A stretch of DNA of 64,000 bases from Sycobia sp. Sy_11 (taxonomy: Eukaryota > Arthropoda > Insecta > Hymenoptera > Epichrysomallidae), in the NCBI GenBank assembly GCA_018907035.1, contig JACCIC010000190.1, positions 930,001 to 994,000 of the forward strand, written 5' to 3'. How positions within the stretch are numbered: position 1 is the first letter of the stretch; each line of letters starts with the position of its first letter. The notes beneath the pieces are model-generated. The model was not told the DNA's origin and did not search any database. It worked only from the letters and a program-made list of their open reading frames with translations. This document shows, one piece after another, positions 34,740 through 47,400 of this stretch. The translations under genes and the position numbers were made by a program.

Positions 34740-34785
<46 letters not shown>
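34740..34785. repeat. (TA)n microsatellite
   Basis: TA run with one G interruption, immediately after the second palindrome. Confidence 0.9.
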
Positions 34786-34786
<1 letters not shown>

Positions 34787-36845
34787 TAAATAAAAGAGAA
34801 TAAGATACTTTATGTTGAATTTGGAATAAATCTGAATATTAAGAAAATTCACCAACCTTAAATATCAACGCCGAAAAATCACAACCCAACGTTAAAGATA
34901 AAAACTTGGTCTCCAAACAAAACAGTCTTCCCGGTATAATATTAACTCTCCTGAGTTTACACCAAAGAAGTTGATGACGAATTATCGTATAAATTGTCTT
35001 TAAATTGGGTTAAACAAATAACAATTTGTATTGCGACGAAAACACCAAGACAACTTGTTATTATTTAGAAAATTTAAAGAGCTCAGGTACCTTGCGATTT
35101 ATATTTTTTTAACAACTGTTTTTCAACTATAGTAACTATAGTAAACTATATTATATTTTTAAATTTTCTATATTATAATATATATTATTATAATATACCG
35201 ATACCTCCATCTCTCTCCTTTCTTTTGTTTTTTCCTCCAATTGCCTACTAGCACATATATGAAGAAATTCCTATATTTGTTACAATATATATAATTAAAC
35301 AATTTAATAGTATTTATATTTATTTTTCAACATTTATTTAATTACATAGTATATACAATTTTAAACGAAATATTTTTGTTATTACAAAAATTGAAAAAAA
35401 AAATTACAAAAATTAATAATTATGATGTACATATTATACTATATCAATCAAATGAAAATTTTTTCCTATATATAAAAGCTATATTAAACAATGTAATATT
35501 TATAATCAAAAGTAGCGATATCCATTTACTTTCAATGTTGTCATAACATTCATATCGTACAACTATTAATGTCCATGTATTCTCATGTGAAAAAAACTAA
35601 ATTATTTCATTTTCTTGCTTTGCATATTTCTAAAAGCTAACTATTTTATAATTATTTTTAATATTACCTATTTCTGTTAAATTGTATTTATATAATATAA
35701 ATAAAATCTTAAAAGAATGAATTATTGTTAAAAGCTCTATACATTAAAATAATTATTTCAAATACTTCAACTTCTGACTTTCCAGTTTCCTTGAAATTAA
35801 ACCAAATCCTGTGAAAAGAATATACAATACAAAGTATTAATCCTTAAAATTATGTTATCCATAAAATTATGTTAAAATTAAATCTAAATGAAAATATTCT
35901 ATATACTTATCTGACAGTTTTACTATATAGTTATATGACAAAAATCAAATGAAGAAGTTATTAATTTCATAAATAAATTACAGTATTCTACGGTTATACT
36001 AATTTTTATAAATCATAAACAAAAATATATCCTTCGATAGAAATTTTGTTTTTTGACTCGATTTCGGGCCAGAAAGTGAAGCTTTTGCGGCCGATTTCGA
36101 CTATAGATGAAATAAGAATTAGATAACCATGGAGGGTAGAGAAAAGCATATATAAGCTCTAAAGTGATAATACATAAACATAATTGTTTACTTTTCATTA
36201 AATATGTTTTTAAAGTAGAATTCATTTGGAATAGATTAGTTAAATATTCAGAAAAAATATGCAAAGAAGATAAACATACCTTGAAAAGTACCTAAAGTGT
36301 CATAATTGTAGATACGAACAATTTTTCTCAATTTACTTTTAAAAGAATTTTTTAAACAGATTTATTTTTGAAACTAAGACCTCTAAGTCATCTTAGTTTT
36401 CGTTGAATCATCTTGAAAAAGTTTGTTATAAAACATGAGTATTTTGTAGAAATATTTTACTCATATTCGAAGAAGAATTATTATATTTTTTGAGAATTTT
36501 ATATTTAAATTAAAAATATTTTTCGAAATTTTTATAGCTTATTTGAATCTATGTCTGTATTTCATTATTGTTTTTATTATCTCAAAAAGTTAAAAGAAAT
36601 ATAAACATATATGTTTAGTTATTATTAAAAAAATAATTAATTGTTGGTTCTTTATTTATTTATTAAATTTACTTATTAGATTCATCTACTGTCAACCTCA
36701 AATGTTAATGTTCCATATGGTAAATTAATTTAAATTATTTTTTAATAGCGAAAATAACTAAAATAAATGCACATATTCGTGCGCTTGATTCTGTATATAC
36801 ATATATATGTCTATACATATATACATATGTCCATACAGAAACAAA
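34786..36845. other. AT-rich spacer
   Basis: About 2 kb with no gene, element or repeat that I can support beyond short TA-rich runs. Confidence 0.5.
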
Positions 36846-36851
36846 CGCGCG

Positions 36852-37208
36852 AGTTATATGAATCACACGAATGCACCAACGCATCGATCTGTCTGGCATC
36901 TTATAAGCTCTTATTGTTTTCTGTAGGCTATCTTTTATTTGGACCTCCAATAGACTAAACATCCCGTACGGATCATCAATGAAGAAGAAAAGACAAAGAC
37001 ACTGAAATGTATAAATGAATCAAGAATCAGCGATGCGATAATCTCTGTCGGGATCTGAAGCTGTAAAGAAGTGTAAATAAAAAGTACTTCAATTAACTCC
37101 TCTTGTTCAATTGCTTTACTTTCCTTTATCAATATTTTGTGTTTCTCGCGCATTCGTTCGTAAACTTCGGACTATAAATACGGGTTCTCAAAATATAGTT
37201 ATTTAACT
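36852..37208 (+). repeat. Errantivirus 5' LTR
   Basis: Begins AGTTATATGAATCAC and ends TTATTTAACT, giving the AGTTA/TAACT terminal pair usual in this group. Contains TATAAATA near 37175, close to the downstream end. TGGCACTGCGGACAGGAT follows, loosely like the tRNA-Ser-type PBS of some errantiviruses. Confidence 0.9.
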
Positions 37209-37489
37209 GGCACTGCGGACAGGATACTGCGAAGCTGCTGAATTAGGATTCACCTTCAAACTTCGTGTAGGAAATCAACGACAAGGAGGCAGTTGGTGTT
37301 TCAACCCCATCATCGCAGTTAACTTTTTGAAGACTTACTACGTGCAACTCAAGTCCCACCTACAGGCAGAAAGTCATCTGGAATCTTCAAAGAATAAACA
37401 GTGAGTCTTTGAATTTCCTTAATCCCATCTATCCAAATAAATATATATGCGAGTGTTGAAAGAAAAGAAAAACGAATGCCTTTAATAAA

Positions 37490-38553
37490 ATGGCGGAACG
37501 ATTTAAACTTAGGGAGGAACAAAACTTCTTTCGCATTTTTTGCAAACTTGTGATAAATTTATAGACACGATAAATGTATCTTTGTTGGCGCTGATTAAAT
37601 CGAGAATATATGGTGACGCTTTAGATTTGATTGTTGCAAATAATCCCACAACATGAGACGAATGCAAAAGAATTTCAATAAATAGATATAGTGATCCTCG
37701 TTCGGAGGATTTATTATTTAATAAACTGACGACGTGTTATCAATTATCTAATCAACATTTTGATAAATACGCTGACGAAATAAAACTACGTCTAAATAAA
37801 TTAAAAGAACTTATTCAATTGAATGTTCAAGATGCTAATTTAAGGCAAATGAAATTTGAATATTTTGAAAATATTGCGCGAAATACTTTTATTAATGGCA
37901 TAAAGGAGCCATATCACTCACACTTAACAGACTTCGATCTAGGCGATATCGAAGCTTGTTTAATCAAATGTAGGAAGCTTGATAATCATAAACAACAAGC
38001 TGAATTTCTCAATTTTTAGAGAATCAGAGAAAATAAACCTAAACCTAGTAACTTTAATAATTCTAAGAATATAAATCTATTTAATACATCCCTAAATTCG
38101 AGAAATATTAACTCACTTAGTGTACCTACAAATGCAAGGAATTTTAACCTATTTAATATGCCCGAAAATAGAAATGCCTTCTCAGCCCCGCAAGTGCAAT
38201 CTAATTTTAGACCCACAAACATTGGAAACACCTTTGCAAATAATTTTAAACAAAATTTTAATAATACTAAACAACAAAATTATCAACCGACCCCAATGTC
38301 GATAATTACCCGAAATACGAGCAGGCCAAATAATAATTTTGGTCGAAATATCATTTCAGCGACATCGAATAATATACGATCAAGACGCAGTAACTTTTTC
38401 AAAAGCACCGGCCCACCGGATTTTCTTCCGGAAGAATTACATAACCAAGAAGACATACCAGAGGAGGAAATTTATACGAAAAAACTCCCAAACGAAGAGC
38501 AAATGCAGGATGAAACAGCTTGTCTCGAAAACAAATCCCTGAACAGGAGGTAG
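37490..38553 (+). pseudogene. Errantivirus gag
   Basis: Structural polyprotein. From ATG 37490 there is an early frame break, then capsid-like sequence (LLALIKSRIYGDALDLIV, then NRYSDPRSEDLLFNKLTTCY) with a TGA at about 37655 and TAG at about 38018. The C-terminal half is very Asn-rich (NFKQNFNNTKQQNYQP, then PMSIITRNTS), a feature of errantivirus Gag; no CCHC knuckle, also typical. The frame ends with TAG at 38553. Confidence 0.8.
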
Positions 38554-38589
38554 TAAATTTAAATAATATTGGAAATTGCCCGTAATTAC

Positions 38590-40827
38590 CCCACATATTA
38601 ACAACAAATCCACCATTAAAAATTCTCATAGATTCTGGAGCCTCGTCTTCAATTATTAACCCAAAAATAGCCTATAAGAAATAAGAAAGTTATTAAACGA
38701 CGAAATAATACGGCCAAGTAATTCACCGTACGCTTCGCCCGTTTGGATTGTTCCCAAAAAACAAGATGCAAGTGGAAAAAAGAAGTGGAGGATGGTGATA
38801 GATTATCGAAAACTCAACGATACAACCGTTGAGGACAAGTACCCTCTACCTAGAATGGATGAAATTTTAGAGAATTGAGGCAAATGTACATATTTCTCTA
38901 CATTAGTTTTGGCGCAAGGTTTCCATCAATTACCGCTTGATAATAATTCAATTTAAAAAACAGCCTTTACCGTTGAAAACGGACATTACGAATACGTTCT
39001 TATGCCGTTTGGTTTAAAAAACGCCCCTGAAACTTTTCAAAGAATGATGGATAAAGTTTTAAGGAAATATTTACAAAAATACAAAAAACAGCGGAGCAAA
39101 ATTATTCTACGATTGAGAAAGAGTTACTCGCAATCGTAGAAGCATGTAGACACTTTAGACCATATATTTATGGAAAAAAATTTATTATTGACACAGATCA
39201 TAAACCACTAATCTGGCTCTGATCCCTAAAAACACCAAATGCGAGATTAATTCGATGGAAAATAAAACTGGAGGAATACGATTTCGAAATAAAATACAAA
39301 AAAGGCAAGGAGAAGAATATAGCTGACGCAATAAGCAGAATTGAACTAAACACTCAAGAGGACAATGAGGATTCACTTTCAATGATACCAGAAGCACCTG
39401 ATATTGTACTTCGCTCGATCGAAGAGCTCGATGACAAAGCTGTAACAGTGCATACTGCAGACGAAGATCCGGTCTTTTCACTACCGATAAGTGAGAGAAA
39501 TATTCACGCTTTCAATTACAGTATAATATTGAAGCATGGTAAAGACTATGACATAAAAGAAATTAAAGATAAACTTAAAGTACAATTTATAGTAAAAATC
39601 AATCAAAAGGACGCAGAAGTGCAATTACTACAATTTCTAAACGAAAACGTTAAACCGGACAAACAATACGGAATTTATTTCGAAAATATGGAATTAGAAA
39701 TCGTTATTTATAGGATAATTAAGAAACATTTTAATGAAAGGCTGAAATTTGTAAAAACAAGCGTCTATACACCTTCAATAAGTCAAAATAATTTTATGAA
39801 GGAACTCAAAGAATACCATGACAAAAATCACAATGGCATGCAAGAAACAATAGCGAATTTTAAGAAGAAATTTTATATACTAAACATGGAGAGAATTATT
39901 CAGCATTATATTAATTAATGCGAAGTATGTTTAGAACACAAAAATAAGAGAAGATCCTATAAGACTGAAAATTACGGCCCCATTCTTGCTAACAGAACAC
40001 TTCAACATATACATATAGATATTTTTCATGTGAATAAAGAAAAATTTCTGACTATATAGTAGAAATACGCTCAAGCTTATCTTTTATCCGACGGAAATGC
40101 TATTACAGTATTAAATAAATTAAGACATTTCGCATCTCACCATGGGTTTCCCGACAAAATTACTATCAATAATGGAGGTGAGTTTAACTCCGCAGTATTT
40201 AGAGAATTTTGCAAAATTCATAAGATCGAATACCACCAAACGACCGTCAACAGACATACATCTAATGGTTCAATCGAAAGGCTACATTCTACTCTGAGAG
40301 AGAAATTAGGCATTTTGGTGAATCAAAATCCCAACGAAATTATTAAAAATCATATGACCTCGGTTATACTTATATATAATCAAAGCATTCACTCTTGCAC
40401 AAAATTCGCACCGTTTACACTTCTATATGTACCGTATGACGAATTACATAAACAAATTATTGAACCGGAAGCAGATGTAATTGAAAAATACAATGAGATT
40501 CGAAAAAACGAAATTCTACCTTTTCATGACAAGCTATATAATAAACAGAAAAGGCAACAAAAGTTACCTGATGAATCAAATCAGGCGCTTGAAAGTAAGG
40601 AAATTTATATTAAAACACATCAACAGCAACGCGATGAAACCGCGCGTCGCTATCAAAAATTGCTTGTAGAAAAACAAAAAGGCCCTTCACTAGAATGTTA
40701 TATACACGGACAAGCACGCCGCTATGACCTGCGGAGTGCTAAAAGATTAAGAAAAGCTTCCTTTCTTTTACAGAAGGATGAAGACGACACTCTTGATAAT
40801 TATCGCAACGACTCTTGTAACAAGTAA
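38590..40827 (+). pseudogene. Errantivirus pol (protease, RT, RNase H, integrase), deleted
   Basis: Order: protease LIDSGASSSI (about 38625), a deletion near 38685, RT start ([44 protein letters not shown]), a second deletion near 39080 that removes the YxDD site, RNase H remnant ([33 protein letters not shown]), integrase zinc domain (HDKNHNGM, CEVC) and DDE core. The second catalytic Asp reads N (INNGGEF). The first (HIHIDIF) and the Glu ([12 protein letters not shown]) are present. Several stops occur. The end, TAA 40825, overlaps env by 50 bases. Confidence 0.88.
40759..40773 (+). promoter_or_regulatory. env splice acceptor
   Basis: CTTCCTTTCTTTTACAG ends at 40773, five bases before the env ATG at 40778. 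Errantivirus env is translated from a spliced subgenomic RNA, so position and sequence agree. Confidence 0.65.
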
Positions 40828-42247
40828 TGAAATCGACACTAATAAAACACGCTTTGCTTACCAGCAAGGAACAGCAAGAATTATTGCAAATTATCATTAT
40901 CTACACTTTCGGATAAATTTAACAACGTTAACACAAACCTATGAAGAAATTTTAACTAGTTATTCAATATTATCTTCTCGATCAGAACTTCAGGAATCCA
41001 ACTTGTTAAAACAAGCCTCGATATTATGTAAAGAAATGCTACAGGATGTACAACAAATAACTCTAAAATGCGAAAGAATGAAGAGAGGTCTCTTTGATGG
41101 GTTAGGTGCAACAGTTAAATAAATTTTCGGAAACCCAGATGCTACAGACCTGGGGAGAATAAATAACTATTTAAATTTACTTGATCATCAACAACAGAAA
41201 GATATCATTAAATTAAATAAATCACTAAGCATAGTGAATAAGATAAGGAAAGAGATTAATAGCAATACTGATGTTATTAATAGAAATTTATTAAACATGA
41301 CAAGGACGCTGAAAAATGAAAATACAAAAATTAATAATTTCGAAATCACCGTTACGCTCATAATACAGGAACAACATTTTCTTCGATTGTTCAGTAAAAT
41401 TAAAAGATCATTCATTTTTTCGGAAAAATTATTCGATTTAGAAATATTACAATATAAACAAATATTATATATTCAGCAACATCTGTCTAAAGTTTACTCT
41501 CAAAAAAAGCTTATGTTAGATTACCAGAATTTATTAGACTTTCGTTTTTCTCGGGGAACAATCGCATTTACGCATGACTCTATCATTTACACACTCAAAA
41601 TTCCAATCCTCAATCCTATCGCATTCTTCCTTATTCAAAGGCTCGCAATCATCAATAATATTAATCAAACAGAAATAATTAACGTGCCTTGGATTTTAAT
41701 TGGACATCTTTTCAAGTTATTTTCTCAAACATGTCATGAAATGTATAAAAGAAGATATGTATGTTACCAATTTAATATAGAGAACGCCAAGCCGATTGTA
41801 ATTCCAATAATTTCGCCTTTAATATTTACATATGAAATATCAGATGGTATACTTGTCTCTAGCAATTTTGCAATCAAAATCAGAGTTGATGACACCGAAA
41901 GCACGATCAAAGGAACACATAAGATACGAGGAAGAGATATCCAAATCCAAGATTATAAGCCCCATGAAATATTTGGAGAAATTCAACAGTCAAATTTAAT
42001 TTTACCAGTAATAATTAAAGATTATGAATTAAGTTTTGAACCATTAAAGGAGTTAAATTTGCCGACAATAATTGCGCCTGTACATAAACCATTTGGAAGA
42101 GAGTTTCATACGTCGATATCGGCGATTACGCTTGTTTCGCTCGCCTTATTGATGCTTTTGATATACTTGGCATATAAACACACAAAAAATAAAAGAAAAC
42201 AGCATTCTGCACGTATCAACGACGTGGACGTCTTTGATCTTCGGTAG
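40778..42247 (+). pseudogene. Errantivirus env, one in-frame stop
   Basis: Membrane fusion glycoprotein of the insect retrovirus, baculovirus F-like class. ATG at 40778 overlaps the end of pol. The single frame runs 490 codons to TAG 42245, broken only by TAA at 41120-41122. Features: N-terminal hydrophobic signal (residues 1-16), a furin-type RMKRG site at about residue 107 with a Gly-rich segment after it, coiled-coil-like central region, and a C-terminal membrane span (about residues 448-470) followed by a basic tail. The stop falls just after the cleavage site, so only a short product is expected. Confidence 0.88.
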
Positions 42248-42252
42248 GGAGG
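42244..42252 (+). other. Polypurine tract before 3' LTR
   Basis: GTAGGGAGG directly abuts the 3' LTR start; it primes plus-strand DNA synthesis in this class of element. Confidence 0.6.
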
Positions 42253-42609
42253 AGTTATATAAATCATACGAATGCACCAACGCATCGATCTGCCTGGCAT
42301 CTTATCAGCTCCTATTGTTCTCTGTAGGCTATTTTTTATCTGGACCTGCAATAGACTAAACATCCCGTACGGATCATCAAAGAAGAAGAAAAGACAAAGA
42401 CACTGAAATGTATAAATGAATCAAGAATCAGTGATGCGACACTCTCTGTCGGGATTTGAAGCTGTAAAAAAGTGTAAATAAAAAGTACTTCAATTAACTC
42501 CTCTTGTTCAATTGCTTTACTTTCCTTTATTAATATTTTGTGTTTCTCGCGTATTCGTTCATAAACTTCGGACTATAAATACGAGTTCTCAAAATATAGT
42601 TATTTAACT
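42253..42609 (+). repeat. Errantivirus 3' LTR
   Basis: Same 357-base length and ends as the 5' LTR, with only substitutions between the two. Confidence 0.92.
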
Positions 42610-42615
42610 CGCGCG

Positions 42616-43300
42616 TATATAGGGGTATTTTGCACGGCTTTCTTAACATGTGGCCGAGCGTTGTCATGCAGCAAAATGACTTTGCGCCTATGGCTCATAA
42701 TTGCTGATTGATGTTCGATTAATTTCTGTTGCAAATCATTCAGTTGGCATTTATATACCTCGGCAGTGCTGGTTTTAGTCGGTTTAAGCAGCTCGTAGTA
42801 AAGCACACCCTGTTGGTCCCACCAAATGTACAACAATACGTTTTGGTCGTGGATTTTTCTTCTGGGTGTCGATGTGGACAGTTGGTCTGGGTCCACCCAA
42901 TATTTTGCGATTACGATTGTCATAGTAGATCCAATTTTCATCACCAGTCACAATACGAAAAAGAAGGCTCTACTTATTCTGCCTGGCAAGCAAAGACAGT
43001 GCGATGTTATATCGATTCATAATGGCACTTTCGGTCAAATCGTGTGACATTCATTTTCCTTCTTTATGAATCTTTTCAATCGCATGTAAACGTTTTCAAA
43101 CTACTCTTTCATTGACTACTAACTTATTAGCCAGTTTTTTCTGCGTTTTCGCTGAGTTTACGTCATAATGCTTGCAATCCACTATCTTTGAACTTTTTTA
43201 GTTCTCCAGAACGTTCTTTGACCTAAATATCAGTATCTCCACTTCTGAACCGCTGAAACCACTCTTTACATATTGTAAGCGATGGAACTTGTAACGTAAG
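42616..43300 (-). pseudogene. Second-lineage mariner transposase, truncated at the provirus
   Basis: Read on minus: LTICKEWFQRFRSGDTDI (about 43230-43285), then frame breaks, then a 114-codon piece (42600-42944) with LYIWWDQQGVLYYELLKP and LLHDNARPH, the latter holding the second catalytic Asp. The third-Asp part is missing; the sequence stops at the errantivirus border and is not recognisable on the other side. It differs in sequence from the TTAGGTTG mariner family. Confidence 0.75.
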
Positions 43301-43399
43301 TTACAAGAAAAGAAAAGTTTAATCATTTGAATTATTATACTGAGATAAATATATGCATAGAATTACTCTAGAACTAGATAGAATCGAAAATGATCAATA

Positions 43400-43809
43400 T
43401 TAGGTTGTCAAAAAACTTCTGGACCGAATCAACGCCTGCGATGTGCTACTGAAACGGAACGAACTCGATTCGTTTTTGAATCGAATGGTGACTAGCGACC
43501 AAAAATGGATCACATACGAGAATATCAAGCAAAAACGGTCGTGGTCCAAGGCTGGTGGACCGTCCCAAACAGTGGCCAAGCCGGAATTGACGGCCAGGAA
43601 GGTTTTGCTGTGTGTTTGGTGGAATTGGAAGGGGGTCATACACTATGAGGGATTTCTACGAGAGGGGTATTATGAAGTTGCTGTCTAAATGGAAACAGAC
43701 TTTCGAACAAAACGGCGCATATTTGAATGTAAATCCAACCACTGTAATACTTTTTATAAAGCATTGAATGAAGAACAAAAAAGCGGAAGGGAGAAATTTG
43801 ACAACCTAA
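43400..43809 (+). mobile_element. Mariner copy 4, MITE-like deletion derivative (410 bp)
   Basis: TTAGGTTGTCAA at the left and TTGACAACCTAA at the right, with TA on both sides (43398-43399, 43810-43811). The 5' third is deleted directly after the first 12-14 bases of the left end, and a second deletion joins VIHYEG to the C-terminal YERGYYEVAV region. The remaining frame at 43443-43688 includes a degenerate first catalytic motif (TSDQKWITYEN). Confidence 0.9.
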
Positions 43810-44029
43810 TATACAAATACATATGCGGTAATAAACAAACACAAACTTCGAGTAAATTAGATATATAATATAATAAACTAACCATATATTATAGATAATA
43901 ATAATAATTTAATTTAATTTAAATATTAACGAATAGAAATATTACTTCAAATGAATATAAACGTTATCTAATCAAATTTTTGTTAACGTACTTTTACAAT
44001 GTATAAAAGTGCGTTAATTTTTGCCAGGA

Positions 44030-45191
44030 GGCGGTTCATTTTCGGCACTCGTTGAGGAAGGATACCTCTCGAGTAAAGAAACGAATCAAAAACTACCGAC
44101 CAATACATTGTTTTCAGGTCTATCTACTTTCGCTACTCGTTGAGGAAGGATACCTCTCGAGTAAAGAAACGAATCAAAAACTACCGACCAATACATCGTT
44201 TTCAGGTCTATCTACTTTCGCTACTCGTTGAGGAAGGATACCTTTCGAGTAACGAAATAAATGGACACTCCTCTGACTGACCAATTCTTTTCCATTTCTA
44301 GTGAAAGATTATTTTTCGAGCCAAGAGGAAGACACCTTTACTCATAAAAAAGAGTTAATAAAAATTACCAGCTCAGAAGAACGGGGCACACCCGATTTCT
44401 GAAAAGCTAATTTTTATTTCATCTGGAAAAACATAAGTAAAAGTCAACAAAATAAAAGCGAGTAAATTCGAGACTGAATGTAAGTTATTCGGAGAATATA
44501 CACCCCCTTTTTTCGAATGAAATTATTATAATACGCCGGAAAATATTCTATTAGCCATACGGCTGGAATTGTAAGTCATGTAAATAGAAAATTGACTGCT
44601 CGATTGAATAATTTATATAATTTATATAAGATGCGCTTGAGAGCGATAATTTTTATAAAAATTAAATTTATTCTTATTAGAATTTCGATCTTTTTATATT
44701 ATTGATTAAGGCATACCTTAGAGTAATATAAAAACTAACAAGTATCGTTCCAAAATAAAATTGTTAGAGTCACTCGGTTTCGTAAATACAGAAATAATAG
44801 AAAAAGAAAGAATATAGGTGAAGGCTGTGGGAAATAATGGAACTCGAAATAATCGGATTAGCACGCGATACTTTGTAAATATATGTATATATAGATCTAC
44901 GAAAAGCGTCATAATAATTTATTTTTTCTTATTTTATTATATGTTGCAGGGAATTTACCAGGAGATCCCGATTAATAAATAGTGTATTTATTTATTTTAT
45001 ATTTTTGTATATAATTAAATCAGAATATAGTAATTGTTTTTATTATAATTTAAAAGAGCGAGTTTAGAATTATTCACGTAAATTTCCGACTACCAGTCCC
45101 GATACGTTCCTCCCTCTTCAATCGAATCCTAATAAATGTAAAAGTAAAATGAAAAAAAAAACCGTAAGCAGAACGAAGACGGAGCGTTACA
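44030..45191 (+). repeat. 5' LTR (approximate) of gypsy copy 2 with 88-bp repeats
   Basis: The right border is fixed by the PBS at 45192; the left border is a guess. GTTGAGGAAGGATACCT starts at 44051, 44139 and 44227, an exact 88-base period over about 2.5 units, in the U3 position where enhancer repeats are often found. No second LTR was found because the 3' half of the element is lost. Confidence 0.55.
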
Positions 45192-45209
45192 TGACGCCCG
45201 AACAGGGAC
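45192..45209 (+). other. Primer-binding site, tRNA-Lys type
   Basis: TGACGCCCGAACAGGGAC, one base from the tRNA-Lys complement, preceded by GTTACA exactly as in the minus-strand gypsy at 17868. Confidence 0.85.
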
Positions 45210-45340
45210 TTGTAAAATAACTAGAATAACTAATTATTGAAATTACCGGTGAATAACTCCAATTCAAATGTTAAAAACTAAAGTTGTAAGGCCGAAAATT
45301 ATTTTTGAAATTAATATTAAGAAATATCAAAAAATATATG

Positions 45341-46694
45341 TCTACTCCAAGAGTATTTCGGATTTACCTGTTAACAAAAGAGTAATTTATCAAAGAATTA
45401 AAAAAAGTAAATGTAGATGATGAATGAAATGTACCTTTATTAAGGTCTCGTTTGGGTTTATATATTCAAGCACATCCTGAAGAATACACTGATAAGCCAG
45501 AGAATGCACCAGAATATAAAGAAGATCTTGATAGTACTCAAGAATTAGAAAAACTAGAAGCAGAATTGCAACGTTTATAAGATCCAAAAAATAATCCAAG
45601 TACTTCGTCACTTACAAACTTTGCATTATCGTCAATAAATAAAAGGGCAAGCGATAACAATAAATTTTTTAATATAGCGATACACACAGTAGAATCAACG
45701 AGCCTAACTACGAAAGTACTTGACTAAATGAAAAAATGTAATTGCCATTTTCATGGTAAAAATCTATATGTATTTATCGAACGAGTAAAAGAACTCCAAA
45801 AGGCGGCGTGGAGATTCATAATTATGGCATCGTAATTATGCATCAAATATAAATAACTTGGAAGAACTTGAGATTTAATTAGAAAATTTTTACTTTTCAC
45901 CTGGAGAGTTGAGGAATCTTAATCTGCAAATCATATTAAATCATACCACACTAAATCGTCGCAGAGGAGATTTTGATGAGGCGAAACAAATAGAAACTAT
46001 TTATTTTAATATGAAATCCAAATAGAGAATACATGTCTCGAAAAATGCAATTACACGAACGGTAGACATAATTCAGAAAGGAGAAGAGTATTTTAATACT
46101 AAGCAGGAGCTCGAAAACGAGAAAAAATTAAATGCCAAGTCACTCAGCAAATCCGCACACAACAAATTGAATATAAGTAGATCAGATGCACCGACCAACT
46201 ATAATATATGTGCCATTGCTGATAGAGCTCAATGTAGTTGGAAATGTAAAGAGCGCGGACATGGCAGATCTAAATGCACAAATGAAAGAAAACTATTTTG
46301 TTCTTACTGCGGTAAAGATGGAATTTTTACCCAAGACTGCAAGTGTCATGCACCGGGAAATCCCAAAAGGGCCGGACTTGTAATGCAATAGGCCCGGTTC
46401 GAAAACGAAATTACGAACTAGGTAACTAGATTATTTAACAAGGTATTGACAGGTGATTATATAATAAATACACTTATCGATACAGGATCCGTAAATTCCT
46501 TGAACAAACAGATATCTGATGTCTGTTTACTTTATGGTTTTCAAAATAAAGCAAGCAATAGAATAGCTGTATTAGCCGATGGTTCTGATGCAAATTTAAG
46601 TGATTTAATTACAGGATCTATATACATTAAATTAGCCAATATGTCTCAGAATAGATGCATTGAGAAAATTAAATACGGAAATTCGAACAAATAA
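45341..46694 (+). pseudogene. Gypsy copy 2 gag and protease
   Basis: Starts ATG 45341 with PRVFRIYLLTKE and stops within 20 codons, then GLYIQAHPEEYTDKPENAPEY. A long interrupted stretch leads to a pair of knuckles at 46230-46350 (KCKERGHGRSKC, then CSYCGKDGIFTQDC, where a ligand His is replaced). The protease at 46446-46694 keeps LIDTGS and ends in a stop. The opening pattern matches 17511 on the minus strand, so the two elements are relatives. Confidence 0.75.
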
Positions 46695-47400
46695 TCGAAT
46701 TATTTGTCAAACAGAAATAACACCTGTCACGTCGCAGGACATGAAACCAATCGTTTCCTTTACTCTGGCAGGTACTCGGCAAGGGTAGTGTGTATTAGTT
46801 CAACCTTTGGACAAGTTGTCTTGATTTCGATCCTCTTCTAGAATTGCAAAGATAGCAGCGAATCTGTCGAATGGATAGCGACGTCTAAATATTAGCAGTG
46901 CGTGTATAGCCTATTTTCTATAGTGTTATATAGTTAAAAAGTAAAGTAAGTTTAAAATATACATTCTTTTATATATTCTTAACGTAACGTATGATATATC
47001 GATCGAAGATCGCAACTAAATTTCTGATTTTGTTTACTTGTTATTATTTGTTCTAACAAATAATTTGGCCGATGATTGCGTTCTTCTCAGAAACGCCTCG
47101 GTAAACATCGTCTAATCACTCCAATCTACAATATTTACATTTATTTAGTGCAATTCTCATTTCCAATAACATATAAAATTAAAATCTACGCAAATTAACA
47201 AATCGCAATACGCCTTTTATTTTGATAAATTTTGAGGAAAAAAAGTCAGATGTTTTGGCTCATGATATAACAACACCAAATAACATATCTGTATTTGTAA
47301 TAACATATTTGTAGTTGTAAAAATAATATATTTATAAATTAGAAGATGTTGGTTTAACGCACTTAAAATTAAATGAAAAAATAATATTAGATGAATTTAT
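46695..47400. other. Non-coding stretch inside gypsy copy 2
   Basis: Between protease and RT. About 46730-47220 does not look like gypsy coding sequence and may be an insertion; no ends were identified. Confidence 0.35.

Larger units (their letters stand above)
36852..42609 (+). mobile_element. Errantivirus-type Ty3/gypsy provirus with env (5758 bp)
   Basis: Two 357-base LTRs flank gag, pol and env in the errantivirus order. CGCGCG borders both sides (36846-36851 and 42610-42615), fitting the alternating purine-pyrimidine targets and short target duplications of errantiviruses. By eye the LTRs differ at about 19 positions with no indel (about 5%), so the insertion is not recent. gag and pol carry stops and deletions; env has a single stop. 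Insect endogenous retrovirus; inactive as read. Confidence 0.93.

Noticed and set aside
44030..44310. Possible CRISPR-like regular repeats
   Set aside because: The 88-base units are contiguous without variable spacers and lie in an LTR of a eukaryotic element.
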